Below, one piece after another: positions 26,229-34,710 of a stretch of 64,000 nucleotides of DNA (positions are counted from its first letter, which is position 1; each line of letters opens with the position of its first letter). The DNA is from Nonomuraea aurantiaca (GTDB lineage: Bacteria > Actinomycetota > Actinomycetes > Streptosporangiales > Streptosporangiaceae). Below the pieces are notes generated by a model, which worked only from the letters and a program-made list of their open reading frames with translations, did no database searches and was not told the origin of the DNA. The position numbers and the translations under genes are program-made. The stretch spans positions 434,001 through 498,000 of the forward strand of contig NZ_JAIWNB010000001.1 in the NCBI RefSeq assembly GCF_020215705.1, written 5' to 3'.

Positions 26229-28754
26229 ATGACCGGGGTATTCATCAACTATCGCAACCAGGATGAGCCCTGGGCCGCGGGTCTGATCGACGTCGAACTG
26301 TGCGCGCGGTTCGGCAAGGACAACGTTTTCCGGGCGAGCCGTTCTGTGGAGGCCGGCGACTTCCAGCCGCAGATCCTCGACCGGCTCCACACCTCGTCGG
26401 CTTTAGTGGCGGTCATCGGGTCGGGGTGGGCCTCGGTTCGCGGCGAGGGCGGCCGACCCCGGCTGGAGGAACCGGAGGACTGGGTCCGTCGGGAGATCGA
26501 GATTGCTCTCGCCGAGGGCATTCCGATCATCCCCGTCCTGGTGAACGCGCAGATGCCGGCCAGGTCTGCCATCCCGGAGAGCATCGGCGAGTTGACCGTC
26601 CAGAACCACACCAGGCTCCACCACCGCACGCTTGAGACCGACCTCGAACGGCTCGCCCGCATGATCGAGCGACTGCTTCCCGAACTGGGGCTGCGCGACG
26701 TCGTCGGGAAGGACCGGCGGCCGCCGCGCACCAACCGCCCGAGTGCCCTGCTCGATCCGCGCGAGAAAGTCGTCCCCTTCCGTGACCGGGGCGGCGACGC
26801 CGACACGCTGACGGACCGCTGCCGGGACGTCTCCGATTCCCCGGCCATACTGCTGACCGGGCCCGCCGGGGTGGGCAAGACGCGGCTCGCCGTCGAGGTG
26901 TGCCGTCGTCTCGAAGCCGAGAACTGGACGGTCGGCTTCGTGCCGCCAGGCCTGCCCGCCGAGACCCTGCGCCGGGTCAGGAAGGCGCGCGGCCCCGCAC
27001 TGCTGGTCGTCGACGAGGCGGAAACCAGGACCACACAGATTGACGCCGTATTGACTGCGGTCCTGGGACGTTCGCCCAACCTACCGAGGGTGGCGGTGCT
27101 TGCGCTCGCCCGCACGCCGGGCGACTGGTTCGAGGAGATCCAGGACGTCGAGTGGGGTGGGCTGCTCGCACCGTCGGTCGCCCAGATGGAACTGACGGCG
27201 GGCGACGGCGCCACCGAGTACACCTGGGCGCTGCGGGCCTATGCGAGGGAGCTGCGGATGCCGGTGCCGGAACTCGCGGAAAGGAAGACTGGCTTCGGCA
27301 CGCCGCTCGAGGCGCACGAGGCGGCCTTGTCCGATCTGCTCGGAACGTCAGGCTCGGCGGACTTGCTGGCGCGCGAACGTGTCTATTGGAACCACCTGGC
27401 CGACCTGTACGAGCTGCTCGATCCGCACAGGGCACGGTGCGCGCAGGTGCTGGCCGTCGGCTGCTTGTTCGGTGCGGACGATGACGCCGAGGCGGTCCAC
27501 ACCCTCAGCCTCCTGCCCACCTTCCGCGGGGGGGAGCCGAACCCGGAGTCGGTCCAGCGTTACGCCGACTGGGCGCGCGGAGTCTATCCCGGCGATAAGG
27601 CGCTCAACGGGACTCCATCGGCCAGTCTGACCAGGGGAATTGTCGTCGACGCGCTGCGCCGGACCCCCACCCTGCTCGACATGCTGGGCGAGGTCTCCGA
27701 CCGGCAGGCCGTCCGGGCGCTTGGCGTGCTCGCAGGGGTGCTCGACCACCATCCGCGCCTCGCGCCGGAGCTGGTGGCGGCGTTGCGCGCGGCGCCCGCC
27801 CGTCTGCTTCCGCTGTGCGTCGTGGTCGCGGCTGCGACGCCGTTGCCCGACCCCTTCGTGGCCGCCATGACCGAGGCGCTGGACGGCCTGGACGACGCGC
27901 CGCTCGCGGAGGTGACGGCGAGCCTGCCCCAGCGCAGTGTCACGCTCGGGACCTACGCTCTGGCATGTGAGGGTCTGGCCTGGCGCCGGTCGTCGGGCGA
28001 GGAGGCCGTCCGCCTGGGCCTGCGGTTCGCCGCCCGGGCGGTCGCCCAGTCGGCGCGGCTGGAGGAGGCCCGCTCGGCAGCCGAGGTGGCCGTGTCCGCC
28101 TTGCTCGGCGGCGTCGCCGCTGCAGAGGCGTACGCGACCCTTGCGCTTGTGCGGGACGCGCTCGGCCAGTCGGGCGAGGCGATCGAGGCGGGGGAACGGG
28201 CGGTGGAGGCGTACCGGTCGGAGGGAAACCCCGGGAAGGCGGGCCTGACGACGGCGCTCCACAACCAGGCGGTGCGTACCCGGGTCGCGGGCGTGGTCGA
28301 GAAGGCCCACGCCTACGCACGGGAGGCGGTCCTCCTCGCGACCGCCCTGGCCGAGGACGACCGCCGGACCTACACCTCGCTGCTCGCCGACACCCTCGAC
28401 AACTTGGGGGCGGCGGCCGCGCAGAACGGTGACCTCGACGAGGCTCTCATCGAGGCCGAGAAGGCCGTCGCCCTCCGACGGGAACTGTCGGCGCGCCGCC
28501 CGGACGCCTATGTGGCGGCGCTCGCGGGCGCCCTCAACTCGCTGGGTGTCGTCAGACGCCTGGCCGGCGACCGGGACGGGGCCCGACGGGTCCTAGAGGA
28601 GGCCGTCAACCTCCTGGGCCCCTGGGTGAAGCGCCATCCCGAACGGTTCGCCGACGATCTGACCACGATCACCCGCAACCGAGCGGCTTTGGGTGACGAG
28701 CCCGCTGACAGCTTCGAGCCGGGGGAACCGGCCGACCCGGAGAAGGAACGATGA
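26229..28754 (+). CDS. TIR-STAND NTPase-TPR protein (copy 2, intact)
   Basis: An 841-residue intracellular receptor-like protein. It has a TIR domain at 1-150 (GVFINYRNQDEPWAAGLID; VIGSGWASV; DWVRREIEIALAEGIPIIPV, with the catalytic-position Glu in VRRE). A STAND NTPase spans about 205-460, with Walker A LLTGPAGVGKTRLAVEVC and Walker B ALLVVDEAETR. A helical linker and TPR repeats at 580-830 follow (ALHNQAVRTRVAGVVEKAHA, ALAGALNSLGVVRRLAGDRD). Shared blocks with copy 1 include the YW...YEL.DPH.AR region and LLPTF. TIR domains of this kind degrade or convert NAD, and the TPRs would sense a ligand. The stop overlaps the next start (ATGA). Confidence 0.9.
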   Translation: MTGVFINYRNQDEPWAAGLIDVELCARFGKDNVFRASRSVEAGDFQPQILDRLHTSSALVAVIGSGWASVRGEGGRPRLEEPEDWVRREIEIALAEGIPIIPVLVNAQMPARSAIPESIGELTVQNHTRLHHRTLETDLERLARMIERLLPELGLRDVVGKDRRPPRTNRPSALLDPREKVVPFRDRGGDADTLTDRCRDVSDSPAILLTGPAGVGKTRLAVEVCRRLEAENWTVGFVPPGLPAETLRRVRKARGPALLVVDEAETRTTQIDAVLTAVLGRSPNLPRVAVLALARTPGDWFEEIQDVEWGGLLAPSVAQMELTAGDGATEYTWALRAYARELRMPVPELAERKTGFGTPLEAHEAALSDLLGTSGSADLLARERVYWNHLADLYELLDPHRARCAQVLAVGCLFGADDDAEAVHTLSLLPTFRGGEPNPESVQRYADWARGVYPGDKALNGTPSASLTRGIVVDALRRTPTLLDMLGEVSDRQAVRALGVLAGVLDHHPRLAPELVAALRAAPARLLPLCVVVAAATPLPDPFVAAMTEALDGLDDAPLAEVTASLPQRSVTLGTYALACEGLAWRRSSGEEAVRLGLRFAARAVAQSARLEEARSAAEVAVSALLGGVAAAEAYATLALVRDALGQSGEAIEAGERAVEAYRSEGNPGKAGLTTALHNQAVRTRVAGVVEKAHAYAREAVLLATALAEDDRRTYTSLLADTLDNLGAAAAQNGDLDEALIEAEKAVALRRELSARRPDAYVAALAGALNSLGVVRRLAGDRDGARRVLEEAVNLLGPWVKRHPERFADDLTTITRNRAALGDEPADSFEPGEPADPEKER

Positions 28755-29311
28755 ACAAAGAGAACGACGGCATCGAGGCGATCCTGAGCCGGTCGGAGGC
28801 CCCGATCGGAACAGTCCGGGCGCCTGAGCTGAAGCGGCTTGCGATGGCGGCGGGGTGCGCCGACCCCGACGACTTCATCGCCGCGACGGCTAAGGTGTGC
28901 GGCCTGACCTGGGATCGGGGCGAGCGCCCGACCGACGAGTGGTTCGAACTGCACCCCGACGAGTGGAGCTTGGACCTGGACACCGAGCACAACCGCGGTG
29001 GGCTCTTCCAGGTGCTCGTCGCTGCCTGGCTGGTCGAGGCCGGATGGGCGGACAACTCCATCGCCTGGGTCGCCCAGGTGCTGCCGGCCGCCACCGACCT
29101 GGCGGCGGCGGTGGTCGTTCCCGGTGCCTGGCCCGTCCGGGTGGAGATCCCAGTCACCGGCGGGGCACTGCCCGCCCATCTCACCGAGACCGTTCATCCG
29201 CTGGACTACGGCGACTTCCTCCAGGCCATGGGCGACGCGGCGGACGAGGGCACGACGGCGGAGCCGACGCCAGGCATCAGGCTGCTTCTCACCAGGCCCG
29301 CACCGTCATGA
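28751..29311 (+). CDS. Hypothetical protein coupled to TIR-STAND copy 2
   Basis: A 186-residue soluble protein starting at ATG 28751 within the TIR-STAND stop (ATGA). The N-terminus is mixed helical (LKRLAMAAGCADPDDFIAAT). The middle is tryptophan- and acid-rich (DEWFELHPDEWSLDLDTEHN). A hydrophobic helix follows (FQVLVAAWLVEAGWADNSIA), and a beta-like tail ends the protein. No family was recognised. Strict coupling to the TIR-STAND gene argues for a functional partner, for example a target-binding or inhibitory subunit. Confidence 0.7.
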   Translation: MNKENDGIEAILSRSEAPIGTVRAPELKRLAMAAGCADPDDFIAATAKVCGLTWDRGERPTDEWFELHPDEWSLDLDTEHNRGGLFQVLVAAWLVEAGWADNSIAWVAQVLPAATDLAAAVVVPGAWPVRVEIPVTGGALPAHLTETVHPLDYGDFLQAMGDAADEGTTAEPTPGIRLLLTRPAPS

Positions 29312-30663
29312 CCGCAGGCCGAACCGGATACCCTCCCCAGCCGTGTGCGCGAGGATGAGATCGAGAACGTCCTGGTGCTCGTTGAGGAAAGTGCCGTCCT
29401 CACGGATCTTGCCGTCCGGCCCGTAGAGTTCGTCGAGGGTGGTGGCCTTGTGGATGCGGACGCCCGTGTGGGAGAGCGGGCGGATCATGAGGGGCGACGT
29501 TGCCCGCTCCTCGTTGTCCAGCCTGCCGATCAGGAATGGCGCGACCCGTCCAAACGACTCGATGTGCAGGAACACGTGGTGGAAGAGGCTTCCCGGGGTC
29601 GCCGGCCAGTGGTCGAGGTGTTCCACCAGCGGTACGTCCAAGATCAGCGCGGAGGGGACGCCTCCCAGGACGTTCGCCCGGTCCTCCAGCGTCAGCGGAA
29701 CGGCGGTGGCCAGAGGGACGCCGGTAGCTAGCGGTGCTCGGCCGGAACGTCAGCGCGGAGAATCCGCGCGGGAAGGGTCGGCGACGGAGAACACCTCGAA
29801 CTCGATGTTCTCCAGGACGATGCCGCGCGCCTGGGCGGGCCGGCTCCGCCTGGTCGCCTCGACGCCGAGGGTTCGGGCGAGGCGCCGGGCCGTGGTCACG
29901 AGATGAGGCGTCCGGTCCAGGTGGCCGTTGACCGGCAGCGTCGAGCCGGGGCCGAGAGCGGCGGCCTCGTACATCGCCTTGTTCGCCGTGTTCCACCACT
30001 TCTCCAGCTCCACATCGAACATCTCGGCGATGAGGGAGTCGGCCTCCACCGGCTGTCTCGTCCTGGGGTCGGGATGGGTAACCTCTGGCCTGCGCAAAGG
30101 ACAACGCCGCAACCGCATGAAACGGGAGTCGGGCAGTTCGCGCTCCCGGAGCCGGGCGATGGTGAAGCCGTCGAAACCGGCTTCGAGGACCCGGTCGATG
30201 ATCGTCGTCTGCATGCAGGCGCGGGCAAGCGCGTGGCCCGCGTGGAAACGAAGGTAGGGGCTGGTGATCGACTCGGCGAGAGCGGTCATGGCGTCGAAGT
30301 AGCGGGCGTAGGAAGGGAAGAGGTCGATGACCTCCTCGCGGCTCCAGCCGAGGGCCATCAAGAGCACCTAAGAGGCGAAGACTTCCTGGCCTGGGTGCTG
30401 GCCTGGGTCAGCACCCAGGCCAGGTCACTGTAGCCCACCCGGCCGGTGGTGGCTCCCAGGGAGTGGAAGACCCGGGTGACGGCTCCAAAGCTCGTCGAGT
30501 GCTGGAGCTGCTGGTGGTGCGACTCGTGGCTTGACACGAACTGCGCGGTGCGGGGATTGTCGCCGGGTCGATGCAGGTGACAGACGTCATGCTCAAACCA
30601 GCCGGAATGGCGTATTCGCTCATGGTGCCACGCGACGGGTGTGGCGGGGAGGAGGTACGGCAT
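29306..30663 (-). pseudogene. Decayed paralogue of the HExxH protein
   Basis: Three pieces align with the intact divergent gene at 30662. The N-terminal piece contains SSHESHHQQLQHSTSFGAV (HExxH like HEAGHMALNSSTAWG in the intact copy). The middle piece (30367-29750) contains YLRFHAGHALARACMQT, matching YWRAVAVTSALAVCMQT. The C-terminal piece follows an in-frame TGA at 29750-29752 and continues in the same frame to 29306 (LDVPLVEHLDHWPATPGSLF). A frame disruption or deletion lies near 30365-30425, where a 16-bp inverted repeat is found. No good start or ribosome site exists for the first and last pieces. It could be sequencing error at either site, but two lesions favour decay. Confidence 0.7.
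30385..30424. repeat. 16-bp perfect inverted repeat inside the decayed HExxH gene
   Basis: CCTGGCCTGGGTGCTG (30385-30400) and its exact complement CAGCACCCAGGCCAGG (30409-30424) are separated by an 8-nt loop, GCCTGGGT, itself a partial copy of the arm. It falls at the frame break of the pseudogene. It could be a snap-back replication scar. Confidence 0.85.
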
Positions 30664-32281
30664 GGACGAAGTGCCTGACCCGGACGACCACATCCTGTGG
30701 TTCTTCCCGGAGGAGAAGGCCCAGCACGGGCGCGGTCGGTTCGGCCAGGACCACTGGCAGGTCACCCCCGGCGGGTTGGACGACGAGATCGTCAGCAGAA
30801 TGATCACCCTGCACGAGGCGGGCCACATGGCCCTCAACAGTTCGACTGCCTGGGGCGGGGTGCTTCAGGCCGTCCTGGTGGCTTCCCGGTCTTCCCCGGA
30901 CTCGCGGTTCACTGCGCTCCTCGGGAAACTCGTCGGAGCCTGCCGCCTCACCCACGAGGCCTACGCGACCCACTCCAGCGTTTTCGACCTCACCCGGACG
31001 ACTGGGGTCGAGCCGCAGGTGCTGCTCTCCGGTTATCCCGGCTACTGGGAGCACCTGGGCAGAGCCCTCGCGGCCGGATCATTGATGCCCGACGTGGACG
31101 GTTCATCCTGGCCCTACTGGAGGGCGGTCGCCGTCACCAGCGCGCTGGCCGTCTGCATGCAGACTCCCGCTCTGGAGCAACTCGTGGAGCGGGGGATCAC
31201 GCGATTCCACCTCGCCGACGTGCCCGAGCGGCACCGCCCCGACTGGCGGTTCGGCCTGCTGCGACGCACCGCGGACGACCTGTGGGCGGGGTTTGGGGCG
31301 GCCTTCGCGAAGGACGCCTGGGCGGAGATCGACGGCACCATGGCGGCCGATCCACTTGCGCGGCTTCCCGAACTGAAGCTGTTCTGGTCGCGCCTGCGCC
31401 GCTTGGCGATCGAGCGGGTGAGCCTCCACTTCGAGGCGCTCGGGCACCCCGCCCCGCGTACCCCCGAGGTGCGGGAACTCAAACGGCGCATGGTCGAGCT
31501 GCTGCGGACGGAATTCTCCCTCCCGATCACCTTTGACACCGACTCCGAACTGGGGACCTTTGGTTTCTTCGACCGTGAACGGATCAGGCCGGGTGCACGT
31601 CCCGAAGCGGTGCTCCTGCCCCTGACGGAAGCGGTGGAACCGGAACGCCTCCTCTCAGGGGGACGACCCGACCGGCACATCTACGTCATCGCCCGGCGGC
31701 TGAGTGATCTGGCCGACCGGTACCGGCTGACGGCCGGGGCCACCCGGGACCGGGTCATCGTGGCCGTCCAGGTACGGCGCCAGCGATCGGACGGGGTGGA
31801 CGTCGTCGAGTTGTACGAACTCGACGATCCGGCGCGGCTAAGGTTCCTGGCGGGGCTCGGCGGTGATCATGGAGTCCTGGCGAACGTGTCCTTAGCCTGC
31901 GCCGCCGACGACGCGTGGCGGGTGGTCTGGAGGGGGCCACTGGAGGAGTCGTGCCATGTCACTCATGTCGTCGATCTGCCGTTCACGGACTGTGTGCGGG
32001 CCTGGATGCAGTCCGGGCACCGGTTCCGGTACGTGGTGCAGGGCTTTTCGGCGCTCGATGGAAGGCATGTGGTGCTTGCCGTCCGGATCGGGGACGAGGC
32101 GCCGCTTCTGACGCTCTGCACGCCGACCGCCGGCTTCGCGCTGTCGGAATTCATCGTGCGTGCGGCGCCGTCGCCAATAGAGCCCGATTCCGCCGCGCTG
32201 GGAAATGATCCGAATCTTGTCGCGCTCGCGGCAGTCCACCTCGCTGAGGAAGGGACGATTTACCGTTCGCCGGAGCCCTGA
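30662..32281 (+). CDS. HExxH-motif protein of unknown family (metallopeptidase-like)
   Basis: A 539-residue cytoplasmic-looking protein starting at ATG 30662, with GGAGG eight bases upstream. A helix with HEAGHMALNSS (His51, Glu52, His55) is followed about 45 residues later by LTHEAYATHSS. HExxH plus a downstream HE is a pattern seen in zinc metallopeptidases of the gluzincin type. The rest shows no recognised domain: a helical middle and a beta-rich C-terminal half. It is head-to-head with a decayed paralogue and is the last gene before the right att. In a TIR-STAND island a protease effector is conceivable; this is an inference from the motif alone. Confidence 0.7.
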   Translation: MDEVPDPDDHILWFFPEEKAQHGRGRFGQDHWQVTPGGLDDEIVSRMITLHEAGHMALNSSTAWGGVLQAVLVASRSSPDSRFTALLGKLVGACRLTHEAYATHSSVFDLTRTTGVEPQVLLSGYPGYWEHLGRALAAGSLMPDVDGSSWPYWRAVAVTSALAVCMQTPALEQLVERGITRFHLADVPERHRPDWRFGLLRRTADDLWAGFGAAFAKDAWAEIDGTMAADPLARLPELKLFWSRLRRLAIERVSLHFEALGHPAPRTPEVRELKRRMVELLRTEFSLPITFDTDSELGTFGFFDRERIRPGARPEAVLLPLTEAVEPERLLSGGRPDRHIYVIARRLSDLADRYRLTAGATRDRVIVAVQVRRQRSDGVDVVELYELDDPARLRFLAGLGGDHGVLANVSLACAADDAWRVVWRGPLEESCHVTHVVDLPFTDCVRAWMQSGHRFRYVVQGFSALDGRHVVLAVRIGDEAPLLTLCTPTAGFALSEFIVRAAPSPIEPDSAALGNDPNLVALAAVHLAEEGTIYRSPEP

Positions 32282-32756
32282 GCGGCGGTGTGTCAGGTCG
32301 GGACACGTGATGCGGACTCTCCATGCGAATGCCGGGCTTCGGGCCTTGGCAATCCTCGCGCGTGATGTGGTTCGTGCTTCACTCAGGATCGCCCGGCTGC
32401 CGGCGATCACGGGCATTTTCAGGGCACATGGCGGTGTAGGACTACATCACGCGATGGCAGAGCATGGCAGCGTCATCGCACTTCAGGAAGCTGTATGCCT
32501 GTAACCCGTTAAGCTCGAAAGCATGCCACGTTAGAACCCGGCCTACAGGCCGACTCGTCTCACATCCCTGGCATCACTTGGCATCGGTCCTCGGGACGAT
32601 GACCCGCGCCCATACGGTGAACTTGTCCACAAGCTTGAGGATGAACTCACGACCGCATGCGAAGAACGGCAGCACCACGAAGGCCACCCCCCCTTTCCGC
32701 GCCCGAGGTCTTCAGGGTGCCTGGCGGTCCCTCGCGGTGTGTGCCTGGACCACCTG
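32282..32756. other. Right island border region, no intact gene
   Basis: The island side (32282-32532) holds no recognisable gene. Outside the att, minus strand 32574-32680 encodes an open tail, VVLPFFACGREFILKLVDKF and onward to TDAK-stop. It looks like the C-terminus of a lost chromosomal gene, but its family is not recognised. Confidence 0.45.
32533..32559 (+). repeat. attR: right 27-bp att direct repeat (rnpB 3' end copy)
   Basis: It is identical over 27 bp to the rnpB 3' end at 12537-12563. No rnpB sequence precedes it, so this is the duplicated attachment site and not a second rnpB. Confidence 0.9.
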
Positions 32757-33173
32757 TCATGGCTGGGTGAATCGCAGCATGTTGCCGGAGGGGTCGAGGA
32801 AGGCACAATCGCGGACGCCCTCGGGCTGATTGATCGGTTCTTGCATCACCTCAGCGCCCGCGGCCTCGACGTGCTCGAAGATGGCGTCGCAGTTGTCAGT
32901 TAGGAAGACGAGACGGCCCAGCAGGCCCTTGGCCAGCAGGTCTGCGATCGCCTGCCGGTCGGCCGGCGAGACTCCTGGGTCCGTGCCGGGGGATTCGAGG
33001 ACGATCCGCGCGCCCGGCTGCGACGGCGGGCCGACGCTCACCCAGCGCATCCCCTCAGACCCGTCGTCGTCGCGTACCTCGAAGCCGAGCACGTCGCGGT
33101 AGAAGCCGAGCGCCTCGTTGAGGTCGTGGACGGTGAGGGTGCAAGCGGAGAGCTTGAGATCCGTACGGCTCAA
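32757..33173 (-). CDS. VOC-family (glyoxalase-like) protein
   Basis: A 138-residue vicinal-oxygen-chelate protein with two beta-alpha-beta-beta-beta modules (LTVHDLNEALGFYRDVLGFE and GRLVFLTDNCDAIFEHVEAA, ending FLDPSGNMLRF). The start is TTG 33173, backed by AAGGAG five bases upstream. It overlaps the stop of the upstream sigma-factor gene (TTGA), so the two are coupled. VOC proteins act as lyases, dioxygenases or resistance-type binding proteins; the reaction here is unknown. Confidence 0.85.
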   Translation of the reverse strand: MSRTDLKLSACTLTVHDLNEALGFYRDVLGFEVRDDDGSEGMRWVSVGPPSQPGARIVLESPGTDPGVSPADRQAIADLLAKGLLGRLVFLTDNCDAIFEHVEAAGAEVMQEPINQPEGVRDCAFLDPSGNMLRFTQP

Positions 33174-34033
33174 CGTCGCTCCTTGTCGCCGGCGGTAAGG
33201 ATGACGATGTCGAGGTCGCGGAGCCGGTCGGCGTCGGTGTCGATGTCGATGCGGGTGATCTTCTCGTCGTCGATGGTGAACGTGAGGACGGCCTTCGGCC
33301 GGCCGAGGTGCGACCAGACGGCCGCCGGTACCCCGTCGACCAGAGCGAGCCGGGCGGCCTGGGCTCGTCCGGCGAAGAAGGCCGCCACCGCCTGGTCGCC
33401 GCGGACCTCGCCGACCACGGCGTCCGGATCGAGCAGCTCGAGCAGGGCGGCGAAGTCCCCGCCTCGGGAGGCGGCGAGGAAGGCCTCGACGATGTCCCGC
33501 TTCGCCGAGCGTGCGGCGTCGGATGCCCCGGCCGCTCCTTGCACCCGGCGCCGGGCCCGGCTGGCGAGTTGCCGGGCCGCCACCGGGGAGCGGTCGATGA
33601 TGGTGCCGATCTCGGCGAACGACACGGCGAAGACGTCGTGCAAGACGAACGCGAGCCGCTCGGCGGGAGTCAGCGTGTCCAGCACCACCATCAGCGCGAC
33701 CCCGACCGAATCGGCCAGCAGCGCCTCCTCCTCGGGGCTGGCGTGGCCTGGAGGGTGGATACCGGCGTCCGGTTCGGGCGGCAGCGCCCCGGCCGAGTCT
33801 TCACGCCGGCTCCGGCGTGCGTCGAGCATGTTCAGGCAGACCCGGGCGACGACCGTGGTCAGCCACCCCGCCGGATTCTCCACCTGGCCGGTGTCGGCGC
33901 GGCTGACCCGCAGCCACGCCTCCTGCACCGCGTCCTCGGCCTCGCCGGCTGAGCCGAGCATCCGGTAGGCCACCGCTCGCAAGCGGTCCTGGTGCTCGGC
34001 GAACCGCTCGCTCACCCAGTCCTGGTCAGTCAT
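33170..34033 (-). CDS. ECF sigma factor with SnoaL-like C-terminal domain (ECF41/SigJ type)
   Basis: A 287-residue extracytoplasmic-function sigma factor. It has region 2 (RLRAVAYRMLGSAGEAEDAV followed by QEAWLR), region 4 (LTPAERLAFVLHDVFAVSFA, AEIGTIIDRSPVAARQLASR), and a C-terminal NTF2/SnoaL-like domain (about 175-280). In ECF41 proteins the fused domain controls activity in place of a separate anti-sigma factor. ECF41 genes are usually next to a small carboxymuconolactone decarboxylase, oxidoreductase or VOC-type gene. The coupled VOC gene fits that pattern. Confidence 0.9.
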   Translation of the reverse strand: MTDQDWVSERFAEHQDRLRAVAYRMLGSAGEAEDAVQEAWLRVSRADTGQVENPAGWLTTVVARVCLNMLDARRSRREDSAGALPPEPDAGIHPPGHASPEEEALLADSVGVALMVVLDTLTPAERLAFVLHDVFAVSFAEIGTIIDRSPVAARQLASRARRRVQGAAGASDAARSAKRDIVEAFLAASRGGDFAALLELLDPDAVVGEVRGDQAVAAFFAGRAQAARLALVDGVPAAVWSHLGRPKAVLTFTIDDEKITRIDIDTDADRLRDLDIVILTAGDKERR

Positions 34034-34158
34034 CCGTCACGTTCCTCCGTCCGGGCCTGTCATACCAATTGACCGGCGAACCCACGCCGGTGTGACATCC
34101 GGGCCTGGCTCGGATGTTCGGGCAGCACGTACATCTGAAGCACAAAAGGAGACAAGGC

Positions 34159-34572
34159 ATGAAAGCGCACGTCAGCTCGATCCTCCTCGGCGTCCGGGAT
34201 ATGGACCAGGCCAAGCGGTTCTACACCGAGGGGCTCGGCTGGAAGGTCAAGGACGACTACGGCATCTCGGTGTTCTTCGAATCGGACGGAGCCTCGCCCG
34301 TCGGCTTCTACGGTCGCGATGGCCTGGCCTCCCAGGTGGGTACGAGCCCGGAGGGCAGCGGCTTCAGCGGGCTGGTCCTCACGTACGTCGTCCGTAGTGA
34401 GGCGCGAGTCGACGAGGTCATGGCGGAGGCCGAGAAGGCCGGCGCCACGATCCTCAAGCCCGCCGGCGCCCTGCCGTGGGGCGGGTACGGCGGCTCCTTC
34501 GCGGACCCGGACGGCTACATCTGGAGTCTCGCCTACAGCGCCCAGGGAAAGGACCAGCCCTACGCGGAGTAG
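34159..34572 (+). CDS. VOC-family protein
   Basis: A 137-residue glyoxalase/bleomycin-resistance-type protein (SSILLGVRDMDQAKRFYTEG ... SFADPDGYIWSLAYSAQ). ATG 34159 follows a strong AAGGAGACAAGGC site. It is divergent from the ECF sigma gene across about 125 bp and could be part of its regulon. Substrate unknown. Confidence 0.85.
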   Translation: MKAHVSSILLGVRDMDQAKRFYTEGLGWKVKDDYGISVFFESDGASPVGFYGRDGLASQVGTSPEGSGFSGLVLTYVVRSEARVDEVMAEAEKAGATILKPAGALPWGGYGGSFADPDGYIWSLAYSAQGKDQPYAE

Positions 34573-34672
34573 CAATGCCTCTGGCGAGTGTGGGTGACGC
34601 GGCCATCGCCGGGCACGTCGGCCGGACTCCTCTGAACGGATGGTCCCGCGGCATGATCGGTACCGACGAGTA

Positions 34673-34710
34673 GGTTCGGCGTCGACGCGGGACCGTGTCG
34701 ACGCCGAACC
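34673..34710 (+). terminator. 14-bp stem-loop, possible terminator
   Basis: GGTTCGGCGTCGAC and its complement GTCGACGCCGAACC flank a 10-nt loop. It lies 100 bp after the VOC stop in a 294-bp gap (34573-34866) where nothing else is recognised. It lacks a T-run, so it could be a bidirectional or Rho-assisted terminator. Confidence 0.5.

Larger units (their letters stand above)
12537..32559. mobile_element. Integrated genomic island in the 3' end of rnpB (about 20 kb)
   Basis: The segment is bounded by a perfect 27-bp direct repeat identical to the 3' end of rnpB. An integrase C-terminal fragment points at the left boundary. It contains accessory genes only: TIR-STAND proteins, a second MetRS/MetK set, HIT, SIS, SDR, aminotransferase and HExxH proteins. 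The integrase lacks its N-terminal domain and has been fused to IS debris, so self-excision is unlikely. No conjugation, replication or phage structural genes are visible. I infer a stranded integrative element or defence-type island. The stretch near 13,640-14,430 is visibly richer in A+T than the flanks, consistent with transfer. Confidence 0.85.

Noticed and set aside
32533..32559. Second rnpB gene at the right island end
   Set aside because: Only the last 27 bases match; none of the core RNase P RNA elements precede it.
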